Origin: Hibiscus mutabilis
Taxonomy: Eukaryota > Streptophyta > Magnoliopsida > Malvales > Malvaceae
Length of the DNA stretch: 64,000 bases
NCBI GenBank assembly: GCA_019671005.1
Contig: CM033714.1
Span: 87,101,909-87,165,908 of the forward strand
Reading direction: 5' to 3'
Part shown: positions 11,467-23,672 of the stretch, piece by piece
Layout of the letters: every line of letters starts with the position of its first letter
How positions within the stretch are numbered: the stretch's first letter is position 1
Program-made: the position numbers and the translations under genes
Notes under the pieces: model-generated
Databases searched by the model: none
What the model was told of the DNA's origin: nothing
The model's input: only the letters and a program-made list of their open reading frames with translations

Positions 11467-14400
11467 GAAATATATTTTTTGAACAAATATGAGATTGGAA
11501 GCATCCAGTTATTTTAGGATACTTCGATTCATATTCAAAAATATATCCCAACATAAAAGGTTTTTATGCATAACCGGTTATTTTCTTGTTAATTTTAAGT
11601 TCTAACTTAAAAAGGCTCTAATTAATTGAATTGTTTAAAAACTATGAATATTATTAAATTTAGGGTGTTATGAGATAACACCCAATTGCTTGGGCACTAT
11701 CCATATTAAACCCTAAATTGAACAATATTCCTAATTTAATTAATAAATCTAATTATTTAAATACTAACCCTAATTAAAACTGTAATCTAATTAACTAGGT
11801 CAATTTGTCTTTTTCTAAGTTTAAATGGGTATCAAATGTTCTACTTAAAAGTTCTCTTGAGTAACATCTCATTGCAATGAGATACTATCCAACTTAGAAC
11901 TTCAAAACTTCCCTTTTAATACTCATTTATTTTCTACAATTATTTTTCCTAATTTAATTATTGAATTCTTATTAAAGAAACTAAAACATTAAGGCTCTAA
12001 CAATTAATTTAAAACTAAATGTTTAAATTCTGTAAACAATATATTGCATGTTATATTTAAAAACATGCATCAAGCAATTAATTTAATTGTATAGGATTAA
12101 ATTAAACAATTAAAGAATATAATTAAATTGAAAAGAAAGGAAACTTGTGATCTGATTTCATTAATAGAGGGGACTAAATTGAGAAATTACAAAACTTTAG
12201 GCCAAAACACAAAAAAACACGGTATTGGCCGGGGGTTCACGGGCCTGCTATGGGGGTTCGCGAGCTCTTAGGCCCGAATTCTATCCCTATACAAAGGGCC
12301 TATTAGATATCCCATTTTCTTTTTTTTTCAGAATGTCACTCTCTCTCAACTCTAAAATCCTCTCCCATCTCTCTAATCACAAACACTCTATGTCCAAAAT
12401 ATCCAGCATTTCGGATCAAAATACTCCTATTTTAGATGAACATTCATCGAGTTCATCAAGAACTCAATTGAGTTCATCTTTTTGGCACAATCTCGCCGCA
12501 AGCACCGCCACCAGATCCAACTCACCACCACCGGCCGAGGTCCGATATGTTCACTGGTAGCTAGGGTTTGAACTCCGGCCGCCGCCGCCACCATGCGATT
12601 TTCGACCATCGTCGTAACCTTAAAACCACCCAAAAAACTTCAATTTTAACCCTAAAACACTAAAGTTATCCCAATCCGACTAGATCTAGCCCATCTTCCC
12701 CAAAATCGAGCCTAAACTAACCGGATTCAAAAAAATCCGCCCATTCTTCACCCGATCTAGACCTAGGCTACCCGAAACCCCTATCATTTTATACTCCGAC
12801 GGCTACGAACATCGGTCACCAAATAAGTTTCCAATAACACTTATTTTTTGTTTCTGTTTTTTCTAATCATTTTCACTTCGATCTAACACCTTTTTCGTGT
12901 TTAAGTGCAGGAAATCAAAAGATGAAAGAGATATATACCTTATGGTGGCTAAAACGCAATTTTGGCAGCTTTCACGGTGATCGACGAGCTTCCCGACGAC
13001 CAACGAGCTTCCCGACGACGGCGACTGTCGAGCTTTCCAACAATCGTTCGTATTTTCGATCGTTCAGCTTCCAAGGGAGATAACCTTCTCTCTCTCATTT
13101 ATTATATCTATTATTATTATTAGATTAGTAATTATTAGTCATTAATCCTCTGACACTTTCTCTTTGTTTCTTATATAAGGGTCAAATTTGCTGACGTCAC
13201 TGCTGGTATCATTGTGCTGATGTCATAGAGAAGAAAACCATTATCCATGTGCTTACTACTCAACTAATGGATGCACGCCGCGTGTCCTTTGGGTTAAAGA
13301 TTTCAGCGGGAAAAGGGACTCTTAGCTTGTATTTTGTGTTTGTTTGATAAAAAATGAGCATGAATGAGCTGTTTAGAAGGGAGTCTTGGATTGTAAAAAT
13401 AATTTGGGCTTTAAGATGAAATTTGAGCTTTGAACACACGTAAATGAACATTTTATATGTATATGGGCACTGGTTTTATTTTTAGTATTATTTATAGTGA
13501 ATTACTAATATATAGGCATACCCGGGTAAATTTAGGGTATTATAATAAGAAAATACATTTTAAATCGAATATGAGATTAAAAGTACCTTGTTAAAAAGTG
13601 CCTCTATTCATATTCATAAAATGTATTTTTAACATAAAAGGTTTATAATGAATGATTTATTATTGTTTTGTTCATTTTAAGTGCCAACTTAATTCAAGCT
13701 CTATTTAATTAAATTAATTAAACTATGAATATCATTAAATTTAAAGGCCTTTATGAGACAATATCAATTTCTTGAATACCGTCGATCTCAGAACCCCTAG
13801 ATTCAAATGATATTTACTAATTAAAATGTCATTTTAATTAATTAAGTAATAACCTAATTAGGGTTCTATTTTAATTGACTAAGTGACTTTATCTAATTTT
13901 AAGTTGTAATGTATATTAAATATAACTCTCTAGGGCCAATTTTGAGATAACACCCCATTGCAAGCAAGTGGAGCACCATCCAAGTTCGAACCCAAAAGTT
14001 TTTATTAATATACAATAATTTACTACAATGTTCTTCCTAATTTAATTATTAGATTCTAATTGAACTTAGAACTAAGGCTCTAAACTACTAATTAAAACTA
14101 GGTGAATTAATTATCTAAATATTTAAACTATATGTCCAATTTAAAATATGCAATCATACATATAAATTAAACAACCATTAAGAAATTTAAATTGAACCAA
14201 TTAAATGAATTAACATTTAAAACTAAGGCTAAATTGAACTATTGTTAAAATATAAGTGCCAAATTACAAATTATTGGTGACCAAATTGAAACAATTATAA
14301 AAGGAAAGGCCAAAACCGTAAGAAATGAGAAGCAGGGCGCGGATCCTTTAACCCGACCCGATCCGACTTGATTCACGGATTCACCTAAATCCAGTGCCAA

Positions 14401-15789
14401 AACGACACCGTTTCGGACCGAGTATAAATGGCCCAAGACCTAGTTGAATCGGCCATTCTTCAAAACCTCCCTCTCTCTTTTCTCTCACTTCTCTCCTAAA
14501 TTCTCTCGACTAAAACACTCAATCCCCAGATAACATAGATCCAAATGGATCTAAACCCCATGTTCTTCACATATTCATCATCGTTCATCCATTTCCCTTA
14601 TTTTAATCCGCCACAAACACCCAACTCCCATATTTTCCTATTTTTTCGATCAAACACTAAAAAACCCTTAATGTTCATCTTTTGTTCTTTATCCCCGCCC
14701 TTTTCGATCCATGTAAACACGAAATATCATCCAAAATTATGTTTTTGAAGATCAAACACTAAAAAAACTAAGAACTCAACCCACGTTCTTCAGCCCTTTC
14801 CTCTTTAACCTGTAACCGCCACCTATGATTGATCTCGGCCTGTTCGATGACCACCAGAGGCGGTGCTGGCCACCATCTTTGGTCATCTTTCTCGCTCTTC
14901 TGATAACCGCTTGAACTCTTCAGTCGTCCCTAACCTTTCTTTGACCGCTGTCAGCCGTTGCGAGACGATTTCTGGCCACCGTGCCGAAAACTTAAAATCA
15001 CCTAGCATTTTCGATTTTTCACTCCAAATCACCTAAAACTACCCGATCTGTTAGGATCACCCGGCTTCCCCTTAAATCTACCAAAATCCGAACCATTTTA
15101 ACTCCACCGCTCTTAAAATCTACTCCGACCGCTGAGATAAGTCCGGCCAAACTCCGATTTACAATTTTCCTGATTTCGCTTTTGTTTTTTATAACTAATG
15201 TTTCTATTTTTTCAGGAATTCAAAAGCGTGGAGGAGATTATACCTCTCAGAATCAATGACGATGCTCCGGTCTTCTTTCTGACAACAATCGAACTTCCAC
15301 AGCAGAGGTTCTTCAGCTTTTGGCTACTCTATAGCTTCCGGCCAATTCAAATTTTGAGGTACACTTTCTCTCCTCTATATTATCATTATTATTTAAGTAT
15401 GTTATTAATTGCTAATTAATTCGGACAAATTTTCTCTCTCATGCTATATATAGGTGGTCAGATGATGACGTTATCGCAATGTCAACTAGATACAAAGAAG
15501 CACAAATCCTTGTGAAACCAGTTTGGGCCAATGGTTGGGCGACACATGTACTAGTTTGGGTGGGAAAGGCTTGTAATTGAGCTCGCAATGAGTTGTAAAT
15601 TGGGCCTTGTTTTGTATATTTGGGTTTCATGATATATGTATTGGATATTATGTAAATGGACACTATAATGGATTTTGGACTGTTTTTTGTTGGTTTTATT
15701 ATTTATTTATATTTTTGGTTTTATTTATAGTGAGAATATATTATATATATTTATATATAGATATACCCGGGTAAAATTAGAGTATTACA
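11467..15789. repeat. Tandem pair of about 2.1-2.2-kb modules of the same unit
   Basis: The module at about 11467-13546 is repeated at about 13547-15789. Shared landmarks in order are AATATGAGATT with a CATATTCA-AAA stretch, AACATAAAAGGTTT-TA, a TGAGA-AACACC--ATTGC segment, a CTCTCTCT tract followed by ACTCTAAA, a CGACG/CCGGC-rich patch, and TTATTTATAGTGA leading to ACCCGGGTAAA. The similarity is patchy, showing long divergence after the duplication. Confidence 0.7.
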
Positions 15790-15794
15790 GGTAT

Positions 15795-18323
15795 CATAGG
15801 TTAATCGGTTATCAACTTAGTCAAAAATTAAATTAAAATATATTTGAAATAATAATAAATATTGTTAGGCTTGTTACCAACGAGGTTGGTCCAAGTGTTA
15901 AGCAACTTAGTATCGCTTAAGCAGATTTTGAGTTTGATGCATTATCCCCGTTGGAAGACTCACTCATTAAAATCAGATGTACGACGTAGGTTAATCCAAA
16001 TTTGTTAGGACGAAGCCTTAAAAACCAGAATTGCAACAAAAAAATTATTTGGCTTGATGGTTAAAAAAAATCCTCAGTAAAAATACAAAAAAAATCAGTT
16101 GAGTTGATAAAGAATAGAATCCCTTTTAGGGATAAAGCGAGACTAGAGGATAGAAGGGAAAAACATAAAGTTAATGTTTGGTAAATAACTTTTTAAGTTA
16201 AAATTAGAGGTTTGACCAGTCATTCGCTAATTTAGATGTTTAATAAATAGATGATTGTAATAGCTGATAGAGGTGAAACATCATATTTTGAAAAAACTTC
16301 TTTTAGGAACTTTTTGAGTTAGAGGTTTGAATAAAACACTTGTAAATACTATTTTATTTTTGATAATTATCAAAAGAAATTTATTTTCATAAATTTAATA
16401 CATATGATACCAGCTATTACAATTTTCATAAATAATTTGATTAACTAATAAAATTTAAAAAATAATTTCATAAATAAAAAAATTAATATATAAATTAATA
16501 AATACATATAAATTAAACATTTAATAAAATTATATGTATACATTTAATAATTATTAAAATTACATTAAAAAGATAATTTGCCAAATAAAAAATTAATATG
16601 TACATCTTCATATATGCTCAGTGATGATATTAAAAAGTTTAATTTTCATAATCTAATTAATATTAATAGGTACAAAATGTTAATAACTGATAAACTATTC
16701 AAACAAATATCAAATATAATCATGTTCGTATATGTCATTTTGTTTGTTCAAATAATCAAACAACTATCAGCTATCAATTAATTTTATCAAATAATTTTAT
16801 ATAATCATCTAATGTAATCTGCTAGTCAAATTAACTAATGCTATCAGCTATCAATTAATATAATCCGTTCTTACCTATCCGTTGTCAGCTATCCGCTAAT
16901 TGCTAAACATGACCAAAATTTAAAAAGTAGAGATAAATTCATAATTAATCAAACTTTATATTTTTATATATAAGTACAAAAATTGGGGGGGGGGGACTCT
17001 TTACATAGATTCGTGTATAAATCTTTTTGCCAATAGTGAAATTTAATATTATTTATTACGTATACCATTTAAAAATATTTAAATTTAGAGCCCGAAAGTA
17101 ATCATGATACCTCATATGTTGAACTTCTTTTTTGTCCTTCAGTAAAGCTGTTGTTGAGGCACTAAAAACAATCCCCATAGTTCACCATGTTGAGACTAAT
17201 ATATTATTTCATAACTAAAATAAAATAATTAAAATCTCTTTAAATAAAATCATTATGAAAAAATAAAAAAATACACAAATACCCAAACCCATAAGAAATT
17301 CATTTGAGCAACCACTTAAAACTAACCAAGCCATTAACTCGGATTATATTTACACATTATTCATGTACATTTAACATAAACCTTCGATTCCAATTCCAGG
17401 AAAGCAAGTGTAGCATGCACTCAAGAGAAGTGAGAAATATAATCTTCATTGTAATAATATTTGAAACCAACTTTAAATAAAAAAAATTATGAAATGAGAT
17501 ATGTTCCAGTTACATAATACAAAATATTAATTTTAGATAATCTCAATTACAAATTAACACTTGACCATTGGTCTAGAATTAATATAAAAATTTTGGTTTC
17601 TAAATTATATAATTGGATTATACTCTCATGAAATATATTTCTCTATATTTATTATGTTGTGTAAAAAATAAAATAAAAAACTTTGGAAAATCTCTCTGTG
17701 AAGAGAACCCACCCATATAGAAAATTGGGCCTCATCCTCCATGAGAGAACTTATTATATGCCAATCAGTTTTCTTTCTACAAAATCCATTTTGGGCCCAG
17801 TTTATTATATATCTATATAATTACATTATGGAAAACTATTTGAAATAGTTATGCAAATTTTAGTTTACACAATTTTGGCTAATTTCTTGTTTAAGAGTTT
17901 ATTTTAAGGTTTAAAAGTTTAGAATTTAGGGTTAGAGATTTATGGTTTAAATTTTATAGTTTAAATAAGAAATGTTGTGTACCTTTTTACGCAATTTGTG
18001 TATCAAAATATAGCTCTTATTAAACTAAAAATTTACACAAACCTTCATATGTAAACTAAAGAAATCTAAAACCTTAAATTTTAAATTTACACAAATTGAT
18101 TGATTTGTGTAAATTAAAGTTTACGTAACTTACGTATCAAAATATTTTTCTTAATATAATTACTTCCATTGAGTTTGTTTTACGAGCAATGAGATATCAA
18201 TTCAATGAGCGAAAGGTAAAACAACATTAAAGTATTCATTTTTTATAAAAAAAAATTGATGTATAAGTAGCTAGGTATTTTATTTAAAAGAATATTGATT
18301 TTTTTTAAAATTGTCTACTTATG
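15795..18323. other. AT-rich spacer with repeat debris
   Basis: There is no coding region. A (G)12 run lies at about 16985-16996. The stretch 16170-16920 contains scattered GCTATCAGCTATCAATTA and GCTAATTGCTAAACATG words typical of decayed DNA-transposon ends, but I cannot set borders or find a target duplication. Confidence 0.4.
17860..18152. repeat. Short AT-rich element family with telomere-like words
   Basis: AT-rich blocks contain TTAGGGTTAGAG-like degenerate telomere words bounded by TTTACACAA and by TGTGTATCAAAATAT / ACGTATCAAAATATTT ends. Related blocks lie at 22428-22652 and 23405-23672. Borders are approximate. Confidence 0.5.
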
Positions 18324-18332
18324 TAAAATAAA

Positions 18333-18835
18333 GGCAAAATGACAAAAAATGTCCCTAATGTTTACATGTTTTTTCATTTGGCCTCTATTCTTTTTTTTTT
18401 AGCAAACAACCCCCAACGTTTGCATGTTTTGTCATTTGCCATCCTATTCTTTTTTTAGAGCAAACAACCCCCAACGTTTCAATTTGGTCCAATTATGCCC
18501 TAGTTGGATGGAAACCGTTAGTCAACTAACGGTCAGCGGCTGATGTTGACTGGAATTGCCACGTGTTAAGTTCTGCTGACATGTCAGCATCATATTCGCC
18601 ATGTATCACCATCAGGTTCAGGCACGTGTCAACGGTTGATTCTGACGTCGGCAACTCTTAACACGTGGCAAGTTCAGTCAACATCAGCCGCTGACCATTA
18701 GTTGACTAACAGTTTCCATCCAACTGGGGCATATTTGGACCAAATTGAAACGTTGGGGGTTGTTTGCTCCAAAAAAAGAATAGGGGCTAAATGACAAAAC
18801 ATGCAAACGTTGGGGGCATCTTTTGTCATTTTGCC
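18333..18835. mobile_element. Mutator-type foldback MITE with long arms
   Basis: This 503-bp element ends in the perfect inverted repeat GGCAAAATGAC and is flanked by a perfect 9-bp duplication, TAAAATAAA, at 18324-18332 and 18836-18844. The inverted arms extend over most of the element (AACGTTGGGGGTTGTTTGCT on the right, matched on the left) and meet near the repeated CACGTG/TGACGT-like centre. The left arm carries an extra copy of a roughly 60-bp unit (CAAACAACCCCCAACGTTT occurs twice) that the right arm lacks. A transcript would fold into a long hairpin. Confidence 0.92.
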
Positions 18836-18844
18836 TAAAATAAA

Positions 18845-19997
18845 TATCCACCTAACATTTCAAAAGGTAATAATTTCACTTTAAAAAATTCAAAATTTAG
18901 GATGTGTTTAGATGATATGTGATTTTCTACCAAATAATACAAAGAGAGGGGTTGGTCACAAGGATGGACCGAGGGAGCTGGAGGAGGCGGTCGCTCTCTT
19001 AAAAATTTGAAATTTTTATACGATTTAAAAATATTTTAAATTTTTATATATTATTTATTAAAAATCTATTTTTACCCTTAAAAATTTATAAGTTCGTCCC
19101 TTAACCTAAAATTATACATTCGTCCTAGTCGGTCACAAACCACATTCAACTACAAATAATACCACGAAATTTGTTGCACACAATCACTTAAAGGATTGTA
19201 AAAAGAAAAAAAAATACCGATGCACTTCACTTGTACAACTTACACAAACGATGCTGAATTGTTGTTTGGAACTGAAGCCACTTTGAGGTACAATTTTTAT
19301 GTCTTCCAAATGCTCAATAAATAGAAAAGTTTAGTGTTTTGAGGAACACCAAAAATGTAATCTTACCATAATAATCCAAAAACCTGAGTTCTAAACACAA
19401 ATGTTATGTAAAGAAATATATGTAAATTGATAAAACTCAACAAAAAATTTGTATTTTTTTTAATTTTTTATGTCAAACACTAAAAAATTAATCTTTACAC
19501 TTTAATCCTAGATCCTAAATGATAAACCTTAAGTACTAAACATTAAATCATACATTCTAAACCCTAAAGTCTAGATCTTAACCACTAACCTATATCCTAA
19601 ACAATAACTTTAGACTCATTTTTTGAATGTTGGACATACATAAAGGCACCTAAAAGAGGTAGAGAATTTCTATTCATAGCCTAAGATGCGAGTGTTAAAT
19701 GATGATACGTGTTCTAATTATTTATTTTTAGATTCTTAAATGTGTCAAAAAAGGCATATATTGTAATCTAAAGCTCACTTGTATTTTTTTTCTTTTCAAA
19801 TAATAGTTATATTTATCTACGATATTTATGAGTACACTACCCCCAAGATTACTTATTTATGAGTTTGATAATAAATGTTACTTTTATTCTAACCGTTATA
19901 AATAAATTACCCAGTTAAAATATTATTATAAATATGTCACTTTATTGTTAAAATTGAAACAAATGTCTATGTAGTATAGTATAATAACACTTTCAGG
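18845..19997. other. AT-rich spacer
   Basis: There is no gene. The stretch 19440-19640 holds degenerate TAAACCCTAAA words similar to the short AT-rich family described nearby. Confidence 0.4.
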
Positions 19998-20349
19998 CCT
20001 CAAAATTTATACATTCTATTAATTTTATCATAATTCAAAGCAATTCAAAAAATTAGCTCTTCATATTTAAAAATTTCATCAATTTAGTCTTTTTGCGGTA
20101 CTGTCAAACCAAGCGAGTTCATCATATATATCAAATGAGTAGTTGGATAATTGTATTTTGTCATAAAACAACAAGTTATTGTTAAATTGTTATTATATCA
20201 TGAAAGTAATATACATTTATAGTAAAAAGCAAACAATTTAGGACAAAATCAAAGACTAAAATGATGAAACTTTTAATTATGTAGACTTAAATTTATTGAT
20301 TTGTTTAGAATTACGATCAAACTAATAGTTTATATAAGTTTTGATGACC
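19998..20349. mobile_element. MITE-like inverted repeat
   Basis: The left flank (CCTCAAAATTTATAC--TATTAATTTTATCATAATTC) and the inverted right flank (ATCAAAACTTATATA--TATTAGTTTGATCGTAATTC) align for roughly 90 bases with many mismatches. No clear target duplication was found, so the borders are approximate and the class is unknown. Confidence 0.55.
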
Positions 20350-20432
20350 AAAATTGTTATCCAGACATGTCACTATTGACGCCCAATATTTAACTATCAA
20401 TAACCTATTTGTAATAATATTTATGCCTATTT

Positions 20433-20897
20433 GGCATAAAGTCAAAAAAATACCCTCAACGTTTGACTGAATAATCACTTTGACTCATATTCTTTTTTTG
20501 AGCAATTCAACTCTCAATGTTTCATTTTGTGTCAAAATGGCCCCTCTGCGAATAAAAATTGTTAGGAAACTAACAGTAAACAGTTTGAAATGACTTGACA
20601 GAATGATAAGTCAGCAAAAAAATATTTGATATAATTTTATAAAATTATTTTTTGACTGATATAACGTTTTTTAAGTCAACACAATTGGCTATATGATACT
20701 TTCTTGTCAACGTGCACTGTCATATAGGTTTGTCACGTCATTTCAAGCCATTTACCGTCAGTTGACTGACAGTTTTTATTCGAAGAGGGGCCATTTTAAC
20801 TCAAAATGAAACGTTAAAGGTTGAATTGCTCAAAAAAAGAATATGAGCCAAAGTGACTATTCAGTCAAAAGTTGGAACATTTTTTTAGCTTTATGGC
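20433..20897. mobile_element. Foldback MITE related to the 18333-18835 element
   Basis: The inverted ends GGCATAAAG and CTTTATGGC enclose arms carrying TCATATTCTTTTTTTGAGC, AACGTTTCATTTTG and GGCCCCTC in inverted order. The arm vocabulary and layout resemble the 18333-18835 element (AACGTTT, TTGACT-ACAGTTT, AAAAAAGAATA). The flanks share CTATTT (20427-20432 and 20897-20902), but a full 9-bp duplication is not visible. Confidence 0.7.
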
Positions 20898-20902
20898 TAT
20901 TT

Positions 20903-21364
20903 TAATTGAGTGACATGTTTATAACTTTTACAAGAAAAATGATATATTTTGTTATTGAACTCATAATTAAGTGAGATAAAATGTAGTTTCCCCAATAATT
21001 ATTTCATACATTATTAGTTGAATAAAATATAACACAAGTAAATATTGAATATTTTTTAAATAACTACCGATATTTAATTAATTAGCCAACTAATTCAGAT
21101 TACATACTATAAAAATTTATTAAGTGTGCAATCCTTTAAACCCTATTTACACAATTTACAACACTAAAATTTGAATCATTAACCTTGTTTAAAAGACCTA
21201 ATGCCTCGTTTCGTTAAACCAGTCCATAATAAATAATTTTTGTACACTTTAATATATCTTTTTATTTTCTTACTTTTATAAAAGGACATGACATCAATTT
21301 TAAACTCACTTGCAAAAATTACCGTATACTATATGAATTTGTCTAAAATTAGGCGCCTTAAAAT
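20903..21364. other. AT-rich spacer
   Basis: I see no gene or bounded repeat here. Confidence 0.4.
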
Positions 21365-21666
21365 TAGGTTAAAATTAAGCGCATTTTTTTGTAGCTACAA
21401 AATTTCTTACCATTTTGGTAAGAATTTGTGTAGGATGGATAAGAAGTTGTGTAATTACATAATTATTATGTAACAACAAAATTCATTACCATTTGTGTAA
21501 CTAAATAATTATTGTGTAACTACACAATTCTTATATGATAACCTAAATTCTTACTATTTTTATAAAAAATTGTATAACTAGCGTCATTATAAGGAATTGT
21601 ATAACTACTTAAATCCTTATCATATTTATAAAAAAATATATAACTTGCACTTAATTTTAGCCTAAT
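21365..21666. mobile_element. MITE-like inverted repeat with iterated GTGTAACTAC words
   Basis: The ends TTAGGTTAAAATTAAGCGCA and the inverted TTAGGCTAAAATTAAGTGCA match at 18 of 20 positions. The interior iterates TGTAACTA-A-AATT and ATTCTTACCATTT-like words on both strands. No target duplication is obvious. Confidence 0.6.
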
Positions 21667-22427
21667 AATAATGATGCTTAACCTTAAAAACTCCCTATAA
21701 TATTTAATGATTAAAAGAGAGGAATCACAAAAAAAAAGAAAAGAATTGAGGTGTAATATTGAACACGTAAGATATAGGTGCAACTATACACGCATGGCAC
21801 GAAAAGTGATTTTATTTAATATAAATTATTCAGATGGAAGAAAATTTAATCTACAGAAATAAAGTGGGATCAGATTTGGCTGGTTCACATAATTCCTAAG
21901 ACTTTTCAAACCTTTGACTGTTATAAAGGTAACATAAGTCAACTTTTTGAAATTAATTATTAATTATTAATATTAATATAGAGATATGGATATATAGAGA
22001 CCCAATCAATTATCTTCCAACCTCTTTTTGCCTCTTTCTTCACATGCATTCTCATTCCTTTTTCCCTTTCCTTGCATCATTTTATTTATTTATTTATATT
22101 AATATACATTATTTTTTATTCAAATTTAACATATCCTTTAATTAGAATACTAATCACGTGGAATATTCAATAAGCTAGGATTTCAATCTAACAATACAAT
22201 ATACTTGTTCGATTTTATTACGTTAATTAACAAAAATATTTTATATATTATCAACAAGGTTATAAGAGATTTGTACCTTCAAATTTTATGTAATATTTTT
22301 TTGCTGTTTTATTTTTTATTAAATAAAGAAAAATACATTCTCAAGATAAAATGTTGTTTTATTTAAATGTTAGTATATAAAAGTACAAAAATAAAAAACA
22401 ACCTTATACTAATATTAATTAGGTTAT

Positions 22428-22652
22428 ATCATGACACAACACAAGCTATTACACAACTCTTCTATAAAATTTAAAACCTAAATCTCAAACCCTAGCATTC
22501 TAAACTTAAGCCTTAAACTCTATACACTAAATTCTAACTATAAACCTTAAATTATATACCATGCACACTAAACCCCTAAACCCTAAACCCTATAATTAAA
22601 AGGCTTGTGTAGTTTATACAAGTTTGTGTATCAAAGTATTTTCTATATTTTT
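22428..22652. repeat. Short AT-rich element with TAAACCCTAAACCC words
   Basis: This is a block of degenerate CTAAACCCTAAA-type words (clearest at 22565-22592) ending in TTATACAAGTTTGTGTATCAAAGTATTTT. The same ending occurs near 18010, 18140 and 23650. It is probably a small transposable element family; the borders are not proven. Confidence 0.5.
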
Positions 22653-23404
22653 TGAATTAAAATCCGCTAATTTTATTGAACGAAGATATATCCGAATAAC
22701 AATGAAAGTTCACAACTTAGTAAACAAAATCACCTAATCCAGACATATTTCTAGTAAACAAAACTAGCGTATCAAGATCATAAGAGAACCATAAGAGGAA
22801 AAGGTAAAACCTAACCCAATGACTCGAAACAAAAGATGGATACAAACATCACTAAAGATTGACGATGAAAGGTAAAACCATTAACAAACAACATAAAAAT
22901 GCATACTACAATGAGGCACGTTGACAACAAGGTTATTACCACAACTCAATCGCGAACAAGGAACGGTAAATGTGATCACGTATTCAAATCCAGTTTGAGG
23001 GTCCGAGACAGAGAGATCAGCAGGATAACGAAAAGAGCGCTATCTTGATCAGTCGTAGTGACATCAGATCTAACCCCTATAGAAAATCAAATGAAAGAAA
23101 CGGCCAAACGGCCGATAAAGAAAAAAAAGCGTGACAAAAGATAGAAAAAAGTATCAAAAGGTAGAGTAAATCGTGCTACAAGAGCATAATTATTTATTCA
23201 AAACTAAAAAAATAATGCAAACTAAACGATAGATCTCGACGGTCAGTAACCAACATCAAAACTAGTGCCGCCGTCGACAATTAAAGAGCATAAAAAATAA
23301 AGATGACACTGTGCGGCTAGGGTTTTTGAAAAACCTAAGAAAAAAGTGTTTTACTTATCTATAGATACCACAAAGTATTTTCCATATTAATTATCATTTA
23401 AAAG
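22653..23404. other. Non-coding spacer, possibly an old retroelement fragment
   Basis: This stretch is somewhat less AT-rich than its flanks. I see no intact frame and no recognisable domain. Confidence 0.35.
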
Positions 23405-23672
23405 AAGAGTTTAATTTTGTTACACATGGTTGTGTAAAAAGAAATACACAAGCTTGCATATTTATATTATAAACCTAAACCCTAAATTATTATAATCTAA
23501 ACCCTAAAAAATTAAACCTCAAGTTCTAAACCATAAAACCTTAAATTTTAAATATTAATATTAAATTCTAAACACTACAACTCAAGCTCTAAACTAAATT
23601 CCTAATCTTTGATACTAAAATACTTGTGTAAACTAAAAGTTTATACAGTCTGTGTATTAAAATTTATCTTTA
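23405..23672. repeat. Second short AT-rich element with telomere-like words
   Basis: It begins near GTTACACATGGTTGTGTAA, holds many CTAAACC/CTAAACTC words and ends CTTGTGTAAACTAAAAGTTT followed by TGTGTATTAAAATTT. It is similar in plan to 22428-22652. Confidence 0.5.

Larger units (their letters stand above)
10683..15789. mobile_element. LTR-like unit (solo LTR or relic) with internal tandem duplications
   Basis: The unit starts TGTTGTGACC and ends GAGTATTACA (TG...CA) and is flanked by a perfect 5-bp duplication, GGTAT, at 10678-10682 and 15790-15794. That is the signature of an LTR-retrotransposon insertion. I find no primer-binding site, gag or pol inside, so it is best read as a solo LTR or a non-coding derivative. 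A near-terminal motif ACCCGGGTAAA--TAGGGTATTA occurs twice, at about 13520-13546 and at the true right end, because the interior is duplicated (see the two repeat entries). Short ORFs inside, such as that near 12225-12560, lack recognisable domains. Confidence 0.75.

Noticed and set aside
12225..12560. A 111-codon ORF as a host gene
   Set aside because: It lies inside the LTR-like unit, has no domain, and its sequence follows the duplicated module with its CTCTCT tract. There is no sign of a conserved frame in the second module copy.
16170..16920. A bounded DNA transposon
   Set aside because: The ends (TGTTTGGTAAATAAC and the inverted TGTTTAGCAATTAGC) are only loosely similar and no target duplication is visible.
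16985..16996. Run of twelve G as a G-quadruplex or regulatory site
   Set aside because: A single homopolymer in decayed AT-rich spacer, with no associated gene or repeated structure.
22565..22592. Possible interstitial telomere
   Set aside because: Only about three clean CCCTAAA units occur amid many degenerate ones. Similar blocks nearby share an end motif, which fits a transposable element better.
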